A stretch of 64,000 bases of DNA, taken from Utricularia gibba (Eukaryota; Streptophyta; Magnoliopsida; Lamiales; Lentibulariaceae). Shown here in pieces: positions 1-12,240 of the stretch. The translations under genes were made by a program, and so were the position numbers. The stretch spans positions 2,046,001 through 2,110,000 of the forward strand of contig CM007989.1 of NCBI GenBank assembly GCA_002189035.1. Reading direction: 5' to 3'. The notes under the pieces were generated by a model that worked only from the letters and a program-made list of their open reading frames with translations, was not told the origin of the DNA and did no database searches. How positions within the stretch are numbered: the stretch's first letter is position 1; every line of letters begins with the position of its first letter.

Positions 1-545
1 GGGTCAGTGCACAAAAGAGGTACGTTCGAGCAATGAGCAACTGGCTGGTGAAATGTCTCTTTTACGTTCCTGAGGAGACACCGGATGGAACAGTTCCATT
101 CTCTCCCAGGAGGGTCGGTGCACCCCCTATCGTCGTCGTATGTTTCCACTGGTGCCAGTCTTTGGAGAGTGTATCTGAGAAAGGCGTTGTTGCCTCGATG
201 CGCGATTTAGCATCCACCATTGTCCATCTCAGGGAACAGGACATGGCCGCGATGCGGCAGAAGTTTCTTGTGAACAGGGATGAGAGGAGACTCAAGCTTC
301 AGGACAGGGAAGCACAGAAGATAAAAAAAGATATGGTGGCTATTGAGAAAAGGCTCGCTGTGATCTCAGCGGACAGCAAGGGCGACATGTTGACTGGGCA
401 TGTGTATCAAAGTGAGACTAGTAAAAATGGCAGCCTGCAGACAAGTCTACAACACGTTCTTGAAGAGATGGAGAAATTTGCTGCTAACTCACTGGAAATA
501 TACGAGGAGCTGCAACAACAAATTCAAGAGGATCATCAGAAATAA
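1..545 (+). CDS. DUF632-domain protein, 3' end (cut by window edge)
   Basis: The frame is open from the left edge to TAA at 543-545, so only the C-terminal part of the protein (about 180 residues) is present. Residues matching the DUF632 C-terminal region include KCLFYVPEETPDGTVPFSPR, a GAPPIVVVCFHW stretch and a following SEKGVVASMRDLAS helix. The upstream codons 3-32 read in the same frame into the Met at 33 and fit the family (QKRYVRAMSNW), so that Met is internal, not the start. The family is the plant DUF630/DUF632 (bZIP-like) group of membrane-anchored coiled-coil proteins, with poorly defined cell-growth and defence roles. The tail is a predicted coiled coil rich in E, K and Q. A second, complete member lies at 8.4-10.8 kb on the other strand. 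Family call is firm; function is not. Confidence 0.85.
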   Translation, partial: VSAQKRYVRAMSNWLVKCLFYVPEETPDGTVPFSPRRVGAPPIVVVCFHWCQSLESVSEKGVVASMRDLASTIVHLREQDMAAMRQKFLVNRDERRLKLQDREAQKIKKDMVAIEKRLAVISADSKGDMLTGHVYQSETSKNGSLQTSLQHVLEEMEKFAANSLEIYEELQQQIQEDHQK

Positions 546-1427
546 GGGCAGATGAACAGCACGCAAACTCATCCATCCATTCATCATTTATGCATTTCGA
601 GTCAAGATACTCAGAGGGGGTTCATGCACCCGACCCCAATAGGCTTCAACGGTCCTTCGCTTATGGATGAAGAAGCTGGAGAAAGCACTAGGGAATGCAT
701 CTTGTGGCGGATGGCTGTGAGGAGCCAGTGGCAATGCATCATCGGAGGCAAACAAAGTGTTGGTCATGGTAAACTAGCCATGAAGGTCATGTAGTCATGT
801 CACCATGGGAGGTACAAATCGACATTGTTTTCGTCGGTTGGTCGCCAATTTATGTAACAATGAATAATAAACCTGGAAATTGTTGATGGCATTTGGGATG
901 GAAAAGCAATGGGCTGCCAGAACACGTAGCATAGTGAAAACATATCAAAGCCATAGCATGGTCACATGCTCAGTCATATTTAGCAACGATATGAATAAAC
1001 ATACACGATTGCGGCAGACTCCTGGCAGAAACAGTTTGCTCACGGCTTATCAGCGATCTGCATATGCAAGAATTTGGGCACGATAAAGGTCATGAATGTC
1101 TTCGAGAACTCCAAAAAAGAAAAGCATAGTATGCGAAGGATGAAGAAACATGGAAGTGTAGGTGCCTACAAAAGGGATGATGCCTCGAGGATACTGCAAA
1201 TGTAAGTAAAAGAAAAAGAAAACCTTGCAACAATGGATTTCGATGCGACCAAATAGGGAACACGATGAAAAGATGGGAGTTTGTGATAACGAGGCAGGAT
1301 GGGTTCAAGACAATGACCATGCATCTTAGACGCATTAGCAGATCATACAACATTACCCAAGAGGTGGTCAATGCACAATTTGCAGCAGCACAGCAAGCAG
1401 ACTATAACCAAGCATCCAAAAAGTGCT
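546..1427. other. Intergenic region between convergent genes
   Basis: The DUF632 gene ends at 545 on + and the CCDC124-like gene ends at 1428 on -, so this stretch should hold both 3' UTRs and terminators. An AATAATAAA-type polyadenylation-like stretch is near 860-870. The short open frames here have no recognisable protein. Confidence 0.5.
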
Positions 1428-2196
1428 CTAATTCACCTGATTGAGAGGGTTGTCAGGGGATTTCTTCCAGAGTTTCCAAATCATATCCTTATACTGTGTA
1501 TGTGTTAGGCCGGGCTTCTCTTCCTTTATCTTTGGAAGCTCAGCTTCTTCAAAAGCCTACGCCAATTAAGAATGTTGATTGAAATTACTCCCAAATGTAG
1601 TAGTTTCTGGGAGGGTAAAAAACTAAGCCAGCGCGTACCTTGAACGCAGCTTTGAGTCGCTTTTCTGGGTGCTTATCCACGGGCAGGATATCGGCCACAG
1701 TAAGACGTGCAATTGCTTCATCCACCGTGCGGGCTTCAATTATAGTATCATCACGATTCGTGTTCACCATAGTCACCATCCTCTCGTACTCTTCCTCGTC
1801 TGATATCCTGCTCTGCTTCTTCTTCTCCTCTTCCGACTGCCGTTGAAGCGCCAATCGCTCTTCCTCTCTCCGTCTACGGAGCTCAACCTCTGTGACCTTG
1901 GGGACGGGCACTGAAACCCGACTCGCCTTTTTATCCGGCTTCTTCAAGCTTTTCTCGATATCTTTCTCCTCTTGCTCGGCCAACCGGCGTGCTTCAGCTT
2001 TCTTGGCGGCGGCCTCCGCTCTCTTCTCTGCTTCCTCCTCACGTTTCTTCGCAGATTTCGATTTCTCTCCCTCGGCCTCACGCCAGTACTGATCTTCCTT
2101 ATCCTTGGCTTCACGATCCTTGCGCTCCGTCTCCGTGGCGGTTTTCCGAGCCCTAGCCGCTTCGGCTTTGCTATTCACTCCCATTTTCTTCGGCAT
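1428..2196 (-). CDS. CCDC124 (Lso2-like) coiled-coil ribosome-associated protein
   Basis: Two exons: 2196-1639 and 1556-1428, with a GT-AG intron between. I chose ATG at 2196 (MPKKMGVNSKAEAARARK), the conserved family start; the open frame begins two codons earlier but only at GTG. The middle is an uninterrupted charged coiled coil (K/E/R/A-rich, about residues 10-140). The C-terminus RLKAAFK joins AFEEAELPKIKEEKPGLTHT and YKDMIWKLWKKSPDNPLNQ, the CCDC124 signature, then stops after VN. About 228 residues, usual for the family. In yeast and animals the homologue (Lso2/CCDC124) binds idle 80S ribosomes and helps recovery from stress; a ribosome role in plants is inferred by homology. The gene is convergent with the DUF632 gene and divergent from the kinase gene. 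Confidence 0.9.
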
Positions 2197-3772
2197 CTTC
2201 ACCGCTTAACTACTCACCGATTTCCTCCTGAATCACGAAATCTATCAAATTCAACGCAAATCACACCCGCTGAGCCTGTCCATTCGTGCAAAATACCGAT
2301 TTTCTTACCTTGCGATACACGGATGACATTCAAGAAGATCCTCGTCATGCTGTGCTGGGGTCAAAGGCATCCATTAATAGGCCGCCGCCTTTGGGCTTCA
2401 TATATCCAAAAAGGCCCAAAACAGCCCACACTCTTCTGTTGCACTATGAGCATCAAATGTGCTTCATATATAATGTTACTCACATAGACACAATTGGAGT
2501 AGGAGAAAAAGTACTTCACATAGAAGGTACAATGTTTTAAATTATCAAAAAACACTGATTCTTTTAGCACAAAAAGTTCATAATTGGAACAGTTCAATCG
2601 CAATAACTGAACCGTTCGTTTTTTTTAAAACAAATCATTTAAATATTTTTATAAACAATAATAAAATAATCAATTCAAAAATAAAATATTAAATTATGTC
2701 CCAGTCATAATTGAACTATGATTAAATCGTGATTCATTTTTTCTATTTTAAAAGAATTCGAATTTAAGGTAACCTCAATAACGATTCAAAATAATACTAT
2801 AAATTATATTTTATATATTTAAATAAATGAAATCATAAGTGTTTTTTTAAAAAAATCATGTTAAAGTGTTTTTAGAATTGGTAATTATTAATACCAAGTC
2901 TAATCCCTCTAATTAAATAATATATAGAAACTAATCTTGTTATATTACATTTATTTAAACTTAAGTAAATTAAATCTTCTTTATCCTATTCACAAAACAA
3001 TCAGTAAGATCATACCTATCTCCTCTCTATCAATGTTGATGTCAATCCAACCTCATCATTCAGTGTTGGTCACAATTGATGATATCATATGATATGTTCT
3101 TATCCCTGCTTCTATCAGACATACTCACAACCCACCCAACATCCCACCTACACCATTTTTTCCTACTTGGTAGGATTGTCACACAATTTCTATGTTGAAA
3201 TATAGTAAAATTGATTGTATTTTGTTATAATTATTTATATTTTATTAATTAATCAATCATCTTAGTCTAAGTTCCAAAAATAGAAACCTACAAAACCAAT
3301 AGATTATACTCTAATGCAAAAGGGGGAAAAAACATTACCATAAATAGTAGATATTCCAACGCAAATAAAATATTATTTAATAATTGAAAAGAAAAAAAGT
3401 AGCAAGATGGCCCCTGAGCACCTCGGAGAGCCGTCCTCACGTGGCCTACTTGCCGTCTCAGGGTTGTCTTGGACCTTATAAAATATCTTGAGTATATCCT
3501 AAAGAAGATTTTTTTTTTTATATCAAGATATGGTTAGTTGAGCTTCCATTTATATTTAAAAATAAGAATTTAAAAAATGATTTGAATATTTTTTTCAGTT
3601 TAATGATATTTTTTATAGTAGGTTGAAATTGTTTAATAATTTTTTAATTATATAAAAATGATTTGTATTGTTTTATTTAATTGATTCATATAAATACATG
3701 CGCACCGATGGAGGCAGCATAAGTTGGCTGACTGTGTACCCGCCGCAATTTCTTTATCTGCTGCTCGCTTGA
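2197..3772. other. AT-rich divergent intergenic region
   Basis: This is the shared upstream region of the CCDC124-like gene (-) and the STY-type kinase gene (+). It is strongly AT-rich from 2600 to 3700, with one GC-richer island near 3410-3475. No gene, tRNA or recognisable transposon was seen. Confidence 0.5.
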
Positions 3773-6700
3773 ATGGGGATGGGTGTTGAAGATGAAGATG
3801 CTTCGCGAAGTCCGCCCGTTGTCGGATCCGGATCTACGGGGTCTCCAAGGCGCTGCCGGAAGAAACTGGAGGTTTACAATGTGATTCTGCGCCGTCTCCA
3901 GGAAGTTCATCATCCGGAGGCGCAAGACCCCTCTTTCGCTCGTGACTTGTGGAATCATTTTAATCGCCTTCCTTCCAGGTTTTTAGTCTTCACAGGAACT
4001 TGTATTCGACTTTATAAGTTTTTGATTAATCGAAGCGTTCTGTGTTTTCGTTGTATGTGTGTGTGTGGATATTGTTGATCGTATCCATCCATTGTTTAGC
4101 TTGAACTTGTGAAGGTATGCCATGGATGTAAATGTGGAGAGGCCAGAGGATGTTCTCTTGCACAAGCGCTTGCTGCATCTGGCTCGTGATCCTTCCAACA
4201 GACCTATCTTCGATGTCCGGCTTGTGCAGGTCATTTGAGTTCCCATCTTTTTTGTCTTCTGTTGGGTTTGATTTGTTTTGAGCGAGTTGGTATCGAAAAA
4301 TGATTCATTTCCAGCTTCTACCTGCCATTGATGAAAAGTCGGGGTGTCCAGTTCGGCCATTATCAACAAGGAAGGGAAGGTACATATAATTGCTTGATTG
4401 ATGGCACGGCGTATGTTCCAATTATCGTGTCCTTCATTTCTTTTTTGGTTTCTTTTTAACTTATTGTAATTTTCATTGTTCTTCATTTTCTCAATGCAGC
4501 ATTCATCCTCCACCTGCCTTTGGCTCTTCTCAAAATCTTGAAGCTCTCGCAGTCGAAGCAGCAAAGTGTCAAATCAACGGTTCAGAAAACTCTGCAGATT
4601 CTCATGCTAATTTTTCGAGGTATACGTTTTTTGCTCAACTTCTTAATGTGATAGCTGCAGGATCTGCCCATCAGTGAACTTCGATACACAAAATTAGAGA
4701 ACCCTGGCCTACTTGTTTAGATTTGGTCTGTTTCTTTTTTGTTTTTTTGGCTGCTGTTCATTATTAGCCGAGGAAAAAGATGTATGTCTCAATACTGTTC
4801 CGTTTTTTACGGTTAATTTTTTTTATATAAACTTTCATTCTTTTCAATTTCTAAATGTTGAAGTATAAAGAATGTGAGTTTAAATGTTTCCATAACAATT
4901 ATACAGGCCAACACATGAGATCACCTTTTTGACAGAAAATAAGCCAAAGATGCTCAGTCTGGTAATTCGTGCACTCATTAACTTTAATTAACTTTATACT
5001 ATTAGTACGTGAACATGCTTTCAACTTGTCAACATTGAAGGTGACTTCTATATTTTCCGAAGTTGGTCTTGATATCCAGGAAGCACATGCCTTTAACACT
5101 GTAGATGGCTATTCATTGGATATCTTTGTTGTCCATGGATGGCCTTCTGAGGTAACTTCGCCTTCTTCTCTTATGCATCATCCTTTTGAAATAATGTTAG
5201 ATCACACGAGCCATATCTTAGAAATTGGTGATTTTAACATGTTTAGTTTTGTTGTCACTTTCCCTGGAACTGGTTGCACTTTTTCAGCCTATTGCTATTT
5301 CCAGTATCATTATTCCAATGTCATGGTGATCTGGTTTTTGTTTGCCTGTTTTTGTCGTGGCAAGAGTGCCTTTCTAATTACTCTACTGTTAGGAGGTCGA
5401 GGAACTACGGAATGCTCTGCAAATAGAAGTTTTGAAACTTAAGGTATTTACTTTAGTCATGCTTACTTAAATAGAGAACTCTTTTGGTATATGGCTGCTT
5501 AGTTTCAAAGAATTTTCGTATCTATCTAATGCAGGAAAACTCTGGGGAAAGCCATCTTTCATGGAAATGTGATACTCAAGAAGAGAAGATTTGTGAATCT
5601 GTTCTTCAGAATGCACCGCATAATAGCATGGATGACTGGGAAATTGATCCCCGTTTTCTGGAATTTGGGCCAAAAGTAGCTTCCGGATCCTATGGCGACT
5701 TGTAAGTGCAAGCAGTTGTGCATTCCAAATACCCAGGCTTTCAAGGATCCCTTAATGACATTTTCTTATCCAGATACAAAGGAATTTATCATGGTCAAGA
5801 TGTGGCAATCAAAATTCTTAAGACAGAGCGTTTGAAAGATGAACTGCAGAAGGAGTTTTTGCAAGAAGTTTCCATAATGAGGTGTGTGGTCTGGACTTAC
5901 TGTTGCATTGTTGAAGTTCCATGAAAGGGAAACTCCACATGTAACGTGAAGCATTCATATTGATCAAATTGTGGCAGTGATGTTTGCAGACATCATTTAC
6001 AATTGGTTTTGATGCCCGAAACTTTTTCTAATTTCCTTTTTAATATCTTGCGTGGAAACATTTTGAAGCTTCTAATAAAATTAAACTACCCGTTTTTTTT
6101 AATGATTCTTATTTTTTAAATACAGAAAAGTTTGTCACAAGAATGTTGTGCAGTTCATAGGCGCTTGCACCAGACCGTCTAACTTGTGCATAGTGACAGG
6201 TATGTATGTGGATATGTAATGGAAAAAGTATTTTTAGAGGAATGGGTTTGAAAAATAACCTTTCTTAGCCTTATGCCGCTTTAAAAAAATAGTTTCTCAA
6301 TGAATCTCTGTATTTTGACCTCAGAATTCATGTTTGGAGGTAGTGTTTACGACTTCCTACACAAGAGGAGGGGCACTTTTAAGCATCCCGCGTTAATAAA
6401 AGTGGCAATTGATGTCTCAAGGGGAATGAATTACCTGCATCAGAATAATATTATTCACAGGGACTTGAAAGCTGCAAATTTGCTGATGGATGAAAATGAT
6501 GTATGTAATCAGAACTCTCATACTTGAAGTTAACCCATGTAAATTACTACCTTGGATTTGGTTGGTTTCTGCTTTCTACATTTTTAGTTAGGTAGCTCAT
6601 AAGTTGACTCACTGTTATGCTATTTTTTTGGTTGCTTTTAAAGTTTAATGGAGCTCATAATTTGTTTATTTTTTCCAGGTTGTCAAGGTCGCTGATTTTG

Positions 6701-7712
6701 GCGTGGCAAGAGTCAAAGCACAAACTGGTGTAATGACCGCTGAAACCGGAACATACCGGTGGATGGCACCTGAGGTATGCATTACCACCATATTTGGAAA
6801 TGCATTGCAAGGCGAATGATAAAGCTATAATATGTATAACTGGCTACAGGGGTTTAACATGAGCCCTCTTACTACTTCATTTTGTCTGCTTCGTTGGATT
6901 ATCATGACATTCATTAACTTGCATGGTTTTCCTGAAGGTTATTCAACACAAACCTTATGATCATAAAGTAGATGTCTTCAGTTTTGGCATGGTTCTCTGG
7001 GAATTGCTGACTGGAAAGGTTCTTCTTCTTGTCCTTATAATTCGCTGAATTACTGAAGCATTCTTGGAGTCATCTTCAGCTGGTCGTCTTTTTCATGGAT
7101 GCAGGTTCCTTATGAGTACTTGACCCCTGTACAAGCAGCCGTGGGAGTAGTTCAAAAGGTATCAAACTCTCGTCATGCGGCTGGTTTTTGTTTCATCACT
7201 CTCAACTTTGTTTCGTTTTTCCTAGCTTTTGATTTGTCTCAAACCAAGGGACATTATAACCGGACATTCACAAACATACAGGGATTGCGACCCTCTATTC
7301 CAAAGCACACTCATCCAAAACTGGCTGATCTAATTCAGAGGTGTTGGCAGCAAGATCCTGCTTTGAGACCCGATTTTTCTGAGATATTACAAATACTCCA
7401 AAACATCTCCGATGAGGTATGTTCCTTTCTCTTATTCTTCATTATCGGTATTTGCAAAAAGCGCCTGCATTCACTCAGGCTCATAGGAGCTCAAACCAAA
7501 GACACCCTTGGAATATTCATTTGAACCATACCTGCTAACTGATCTACAAAGAATAAACATGCCTTTTTTTCTTGGAAGCGCAGCTTGTCATGGTTTCTGG
7601 GTTTGATCAGATCGCATTTGTGCATACTGAGCAGGTTGCGAATGATGTAAATGATACTCGAAGCGACGGGCCATTTGGATTCCTTACCGCTCTACTGCGC
7701 CATAATCACTGA
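3773..7712 (+). CDS. ACT-domain Raf-like serine/threonine/tyrosine kinase (STY8/STY17/STY46 type)
   Basis: A multi-exon gene. Exon 1 is 3773-3978, exon 2 4115-4229, exon 3 starts at 4315, and the last exon ends at TGA 7710-7712 (ending [11 protein letters not shown]). The N-terminal part has the family block [20 protein letters not shown]. An ACT domain spans about 4908-5150 ([31 protein letters not shown]). The kinase domain starts at [20 protein letters not shown] (about 5638). The glycine loop is GSYG, the VAIK lysine is near 5805, the catalytic loop is HRDLKAANL (about 6457), then DFGVARV (about 6695) and [10 protein letters not shown]. All catalytic motifs are intact. Arabidopsis STY8/17/46 phosphorylate chloroplast transit peptides in the cytosol and affect chloroplast differentiation; that role is taken from the family. 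Start chosen at the first Met; a second Met lies two codons downstream. Confidence 0.92.
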
Positions 7713-8358
7713 AGCATGAAACCAGCAGTGAGTGTGTTTTGTGTTGACCAGACTGTACAGGTATACCTTATACACCACATACAACATTCTCTGCTACATT
7801 TCCTTGGTCTGTATATTTGAATTGCACGTACGAGCTCTGCTCGTCGTGCTGTATGTACCTTAGTAGCATATACAAGTTCTCCAGTTGGGCCGTGGACAAG
7901 ATCAAAGGACTTTGCAACCGTCACATGGCCTACAAGCCTACAACAATATATTTTTAATTTTTGAATAACTTCATAATTAAATTTTAAATTTTATAAATTC
8001 ATACATACCTGAGCCTGTTTTGTAATTATAATTTAACTTATCAAATTTTATCATATAATTCATCTTATCCAACTAAACAATTAAAAATTAATAATCTTAA
8101 AATTACCTTTATTTTACATAAATTTGATGCACAAGAGAACAAACCCGCTGTATCTCATAAATCGATACACACAATTCCCCCGTAGTTGTCTAACTCATCC
8201 CACACCACATTCCACAACCAACTGATCCAATGGTCATGTTAAAAATAAGCCAGGGGGGAAATGACATTGCGAAGATGTCCCTCTCTCTCTCTCTCTCTGC
8301 TGCTGCTGCTGCTGCAAATAGCCTAATCTGGTCTGCTAGCTAAGCACGCTCCTTGGAA
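7713..8358. other. Intergenic, 3' ends of two convergent genes
   Basis: This lies between the kinase gene (+) and the DUF630/632 gene (-). The middle (7940-8130) is AT-rich. It contains the microsatellite annotated separately; nothing coding was seen. Confidence 0.5.
8281..8315. repeat. Compound microsatellite (CT)n(GCT)n
   Basis: Nine CT dinucleotides run directly into about five to six GCT trinucleotides. It lies just past the stop codon of the DUF630/632 gene, probably in its 3' UTR, and is likely polymorphic in length. Confidence 0.9.
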
Positions 8359-10757
8359 TTATTTACTTGATTCCCTTGCGTTCTGATCATCATGCTTTGA
8401 TTCTGTACACCTCTGCTGCTTACTGCCATCACCACCTTGTGTGCTGCTGCAGAGCCCTTCATACATCTTCAGAGAAGACTTGGAAAATTCTAGCATTGCT
8501 TCAAACACCCTTGAGAACCCTGTCTGGAGACCGTTTAAAGTGATCCTCTCTGTTTCCCGCATACACTTGAGGTGTTTATCCTTCTCAAGATCGAGTCTTG
8601 TTCTCATCTTCTGGACCATGTCTTCTCGTAGTGGTTCTGAGGCCATTTCTGGCTGTTCTGTTGCTCCACTTCCATCTGTCAACAGAAACTGGACATCCTT
8701 ACTGGTAGATTTTTGGAAAGTCAGCATCTTTCTCTGGAGTTCCTTTGACAAAGAATCTACTCTCCTCTTCTGCTGTTGCTCCACTCCTTGCTGGAACCAC
8801 AAAGCTCTAACATCCTTGGCACAGCTCTTGATCGAAGATGAAGCTGAGATGGTAGGCAGGTTGTTGATGAGATCTATCCAGTCGTGGCACAGCTCGAGAA
8901 GCCGTGGACCGATGGCCTGTTTCACAGTCCTTCCTCGTGGTTGAATTTCGACTTCTGGAGCAACGAATTTGGATAACCATGCATAAAGGGAAGCAGCATA
9001 CTCCCTTTCAGCTGAAACATACTCCATGAAACATGAACGCCAATTCAAAAGTTCTGTTTCAAGCTGCAGGGTGGCTAGCCGATGAGATTCATTGCAGAAC
9101 TTCCCATAAGATGGGCATGCAAATGTCATAACTTCAAATATAATCTTGTTCTGAATTTCATGCGATTCCAGCATAATTTTCCATGTTTTCATCATGCTGC
9201 AGTTAAAACACAGGGAGTGTTAACTACCTCTTCCACTTTCTCAATGCAGAAGTTTGTGATCTTACCCTTGAAGCAACTCCCTTATCTGAGGTTCCAGTTC
9301 TTCATCGATCAGCTTCTCAATTCTGCTTGAAATTGTTTCAGCACTGCGAATCGCCACAAGGATCCTGCTATACAAGTCTTTAACTGATGCTCTAGTTTTG
9401 TCGACTGATAGCCCTTCATCTCCTTTAACAACCTGATTTCTAAGCTGATTACACTTCTTCTCGTAAATCCTTCTAATGCAATCACCCTCCTGGATAAAGA
9501 AAACCAATGAATGACAGCAATCAGTTTCATCTCAGTGAAGGGCTTTATACGTCCTACAAAACCATTACCCTGACTTCTTCAAGGAGCTTCTTTTCCCAGG
9601 CATAAAGTCTCCCTAATGTGGATGAAAGGCTACCAGAATTCATTCCACCCCAATCATCAAAAAGATCGTTGCTGAACTCTGTCCACGTTGAGGATCTTCT
9701 AGAACCAGAAGCGATTAAGCTCTTGGATGATGATGAGCGTGAAGAGGGCGTTCTCCAAGCGATGGTCTGCATCAGTTTAGTCGAGGTTTCTGCAACCAGA
9801 AGATTGTTTCTTGTTAATGTAGAAACCCCATAAAAAAGGGATGAAGGACAAACAGGAGCAGAAATAATCACCTTTGATTTCGTCTAGATTTGACATTAAG
9901 TGAAACCTGTTGCACTCTAACATCCTTGAAACCTCTTTCCCAGAATCATAAGCCCTGACAAAATGGTCTTCAATGTCCTTCAACGCCTCAAGCAATTCTC
10001 TACCTTTAACAGGGGTGTCAATAACAGCAAGTCCCTTTGGCAGAATCTCCCCTTGGTTCATCTTAGAAACATCTACCGCATTTCCAGCTTCAGATCCATG
10101 TTCCTTGAGCTTCTCTGTTTTCAACGACTCCTGCTCCACAACAGTCTCTATATTTTGCTCTACACACTCACCGAGCTCGTCTTCAAGCTCTGGGATTCCC
10201 TCTTGCTCTCTAACAGCCCTCAAATCCTCCTCGGAGATCCTGTTGAAGGCACTTAAGGATTCCAGTCTAGCAGCATTGTCAAAAGGGTTGAAGAAATCCC
10301 AACCAAAGTTCCTCTGAGGAGACACTGGGGCAGCATACGGCATGTCCCTGTAGAAATACCCACATTCCCTTTCTTCTTCAGGCTCAATTCTCTCGTCAGA
10401 GTCCTCCGCAGACGATACTATTGAAGTGGCAGAAGAAATGCAGGGAATGGTTTCATTTGTGGGCTTTGAAGGAGTCTGTTGAAGAAACAATGGATTTGAT
10501 ACCACACTGTTGTTTTCTTTGTGGGGTGAGGATGGGGAACGAGGAGGAAACGTGATGTAAAATGGAGTAGGGGGTGAAGAATGGCGAGCAACGAAGAGAC
10601 TGAGAGCAGCGGAAACTCCAAACAAGGATTGGCAGTACCTGTAATGTGCATCTGCCAGAGCATATCTCCTCTCTACGGCTAACTTGAGTTGGTGCTTCCT
10701 TTCTCTACATATCGACACTACCTCCTCCTCTTCAAATCTCGAAGAAACACAACCCAT
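8359..10757 (-). CDS. DUF630/DUF632 protein (complete)
   Basis: Four exons on the minus strand: 10757-9872, 9789-9569, from 9489 to about 9266, and about 9196-8359. The N-terminus MGCVSSRFEEEEVVSICRER is the DUF630 start, with Gly2 (N-myristoylation site) and Cys3 (possible palmitoylation), implying membrane attachment. DUF630 covers about residues 1-60, followed by a low-complexity acidic and serine/proline-rich linker. DUF632 begins near LLEALKDIEDHFVRAYDSGK and continues to the end through LYAWEKKLLEEVREGDCIRR, IRELLQGMMKTWKIMLESH and a terminal coiled coil. Length is about 700 residues, normal for the family. The protein at the left window edge belongs to the same family but lacks its N-terminus here. 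Function is poorly characterised. Confidence 0.92.
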
Positions 10758-12240
10758 TTTCCCTTACGCTCTCTGAAGTGAAGGAAGGAGTATGAAGACA
10801 AAACCCCACCACGAAAAAGTGAAAACAAAGACCAGCGCAGGGCCTGAGCCGAGCTGGGGAATTGTCTCTTTGAAGAAGTGGTCTCAAGAACCAGAAAAGA
10901 CGTTTCTTTTCACGTATTTTTCCTTCTTGGTCATCTAAAGAAGCAGTAGCATTTTGGAGAAATGTTGGAGAAAATGAAGCATTCCTTCCGGCAGGCAGAA
11001 AGTCGACAACTTTGCAGTGAATCAAAAACACAGAAAGACGGATTCCCCCGGCACAGCAACAAAAGAATCCTTGGCTTCAGCCTTCAACTTGGGTGGTGGA
11101 GAATCCCGGTCCTATGAAAGGAAAAGAAGCGGAGAGTTCAAGAGGAACAACAGGACAAAGGGCAGGGGCTCGAGGTAGAAGAGATGATGGCATTTCTATG
11201 TCTTGGTAACGTGGAACAGTGCAACTCCATCTGTCGACTCCAGTGAAATCAATTGATTTCTCAGCCCCTTCCTTCTCTCTTTATTCATTGAGGAGAGATA
11301 AAAAAAAGGGAGGGAGAGGGATTCAGAATCAGCACCAGCTAAGACGACGCAGAGGGCTTTGCACAAACAGACAGAGGAGTTGCTGACTCTGCCCGCCAAA
11401 AGAGAAGTCAAATCTTGTGGTAATTCCTGAAAAGCAAAAGCCAAAACCATTTAAATGCCACCCATTAGTAAGTAAGTCATGAATTAATTGGCCCATATTT
11501 AAATTCTTTTTTTTTTAATTTCGTAATTACATTTTTTTATTAATATTTCATTTTGAAATCATATTACATAAAAAAAGGATTTATCAAGATTTTCAATAAT
11601 TTCAAATTTTTAAATAAAAAATTCAAATATCCAAAATTTGAGATGAACCGAAGTTTCCATTTTGAAATTCAAATGAAACACATGTCATGATATTTCACGA
11701 CAGAATTTATCAAAAATTATATTCGGAAAATCACAAAATAAAATATTGTAGAATAACATTTCCACAAAATGAAAATTTTTAAATAACTTGATCAACTTTA
11801 AAAAATGTTATAAATAATTATTTTCTCAAAATTTTATAATATTTAAGTTATTATTTTTTAATATCAATTAAGATTAATTCCCTAAAATATTATAAAAATA
11901 AAATTATTAAAGATGATTCAATTGACAGAAAGAACTCCAATAATTGGTTTATTACATGGACGTTGAGAGAACAAGGGACAGGTTGGTCCAGGAGCGGACA
12001 AGAACAACGCAAGGGCGTTCTTCTTTCTTTACGAGTGTGTGGCCGTATCTGGGGACTGGCTTCAGGTAGTAGACCCCCGGCTGAGTGTGTGAGAGACTGG
12101 GCGAGCGACGGAGCTCGCAATAAAGAAATGAATTTGGGGTGTGGCTGCCTGGTCCTATCGCTGTCTGTCTTATGCGAGCAGAGACCGGTATTCTCATAAA
12201 GGTAGCGTACAGCAGGCTGAGGAAGAGGAAGACGGTGGGG
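10758..12240. other. Intergenic, upstream of the DUF630/632 gene
   Basis: The first 650 bp or so hold the DUF630/632 promoter and 5' UTR. 11460-11940 is very AT-rich. 11940-12240 should hold the 3' UTR of the PP2C gene. Open frames here give no family match by eye. Confidence 0.45.
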
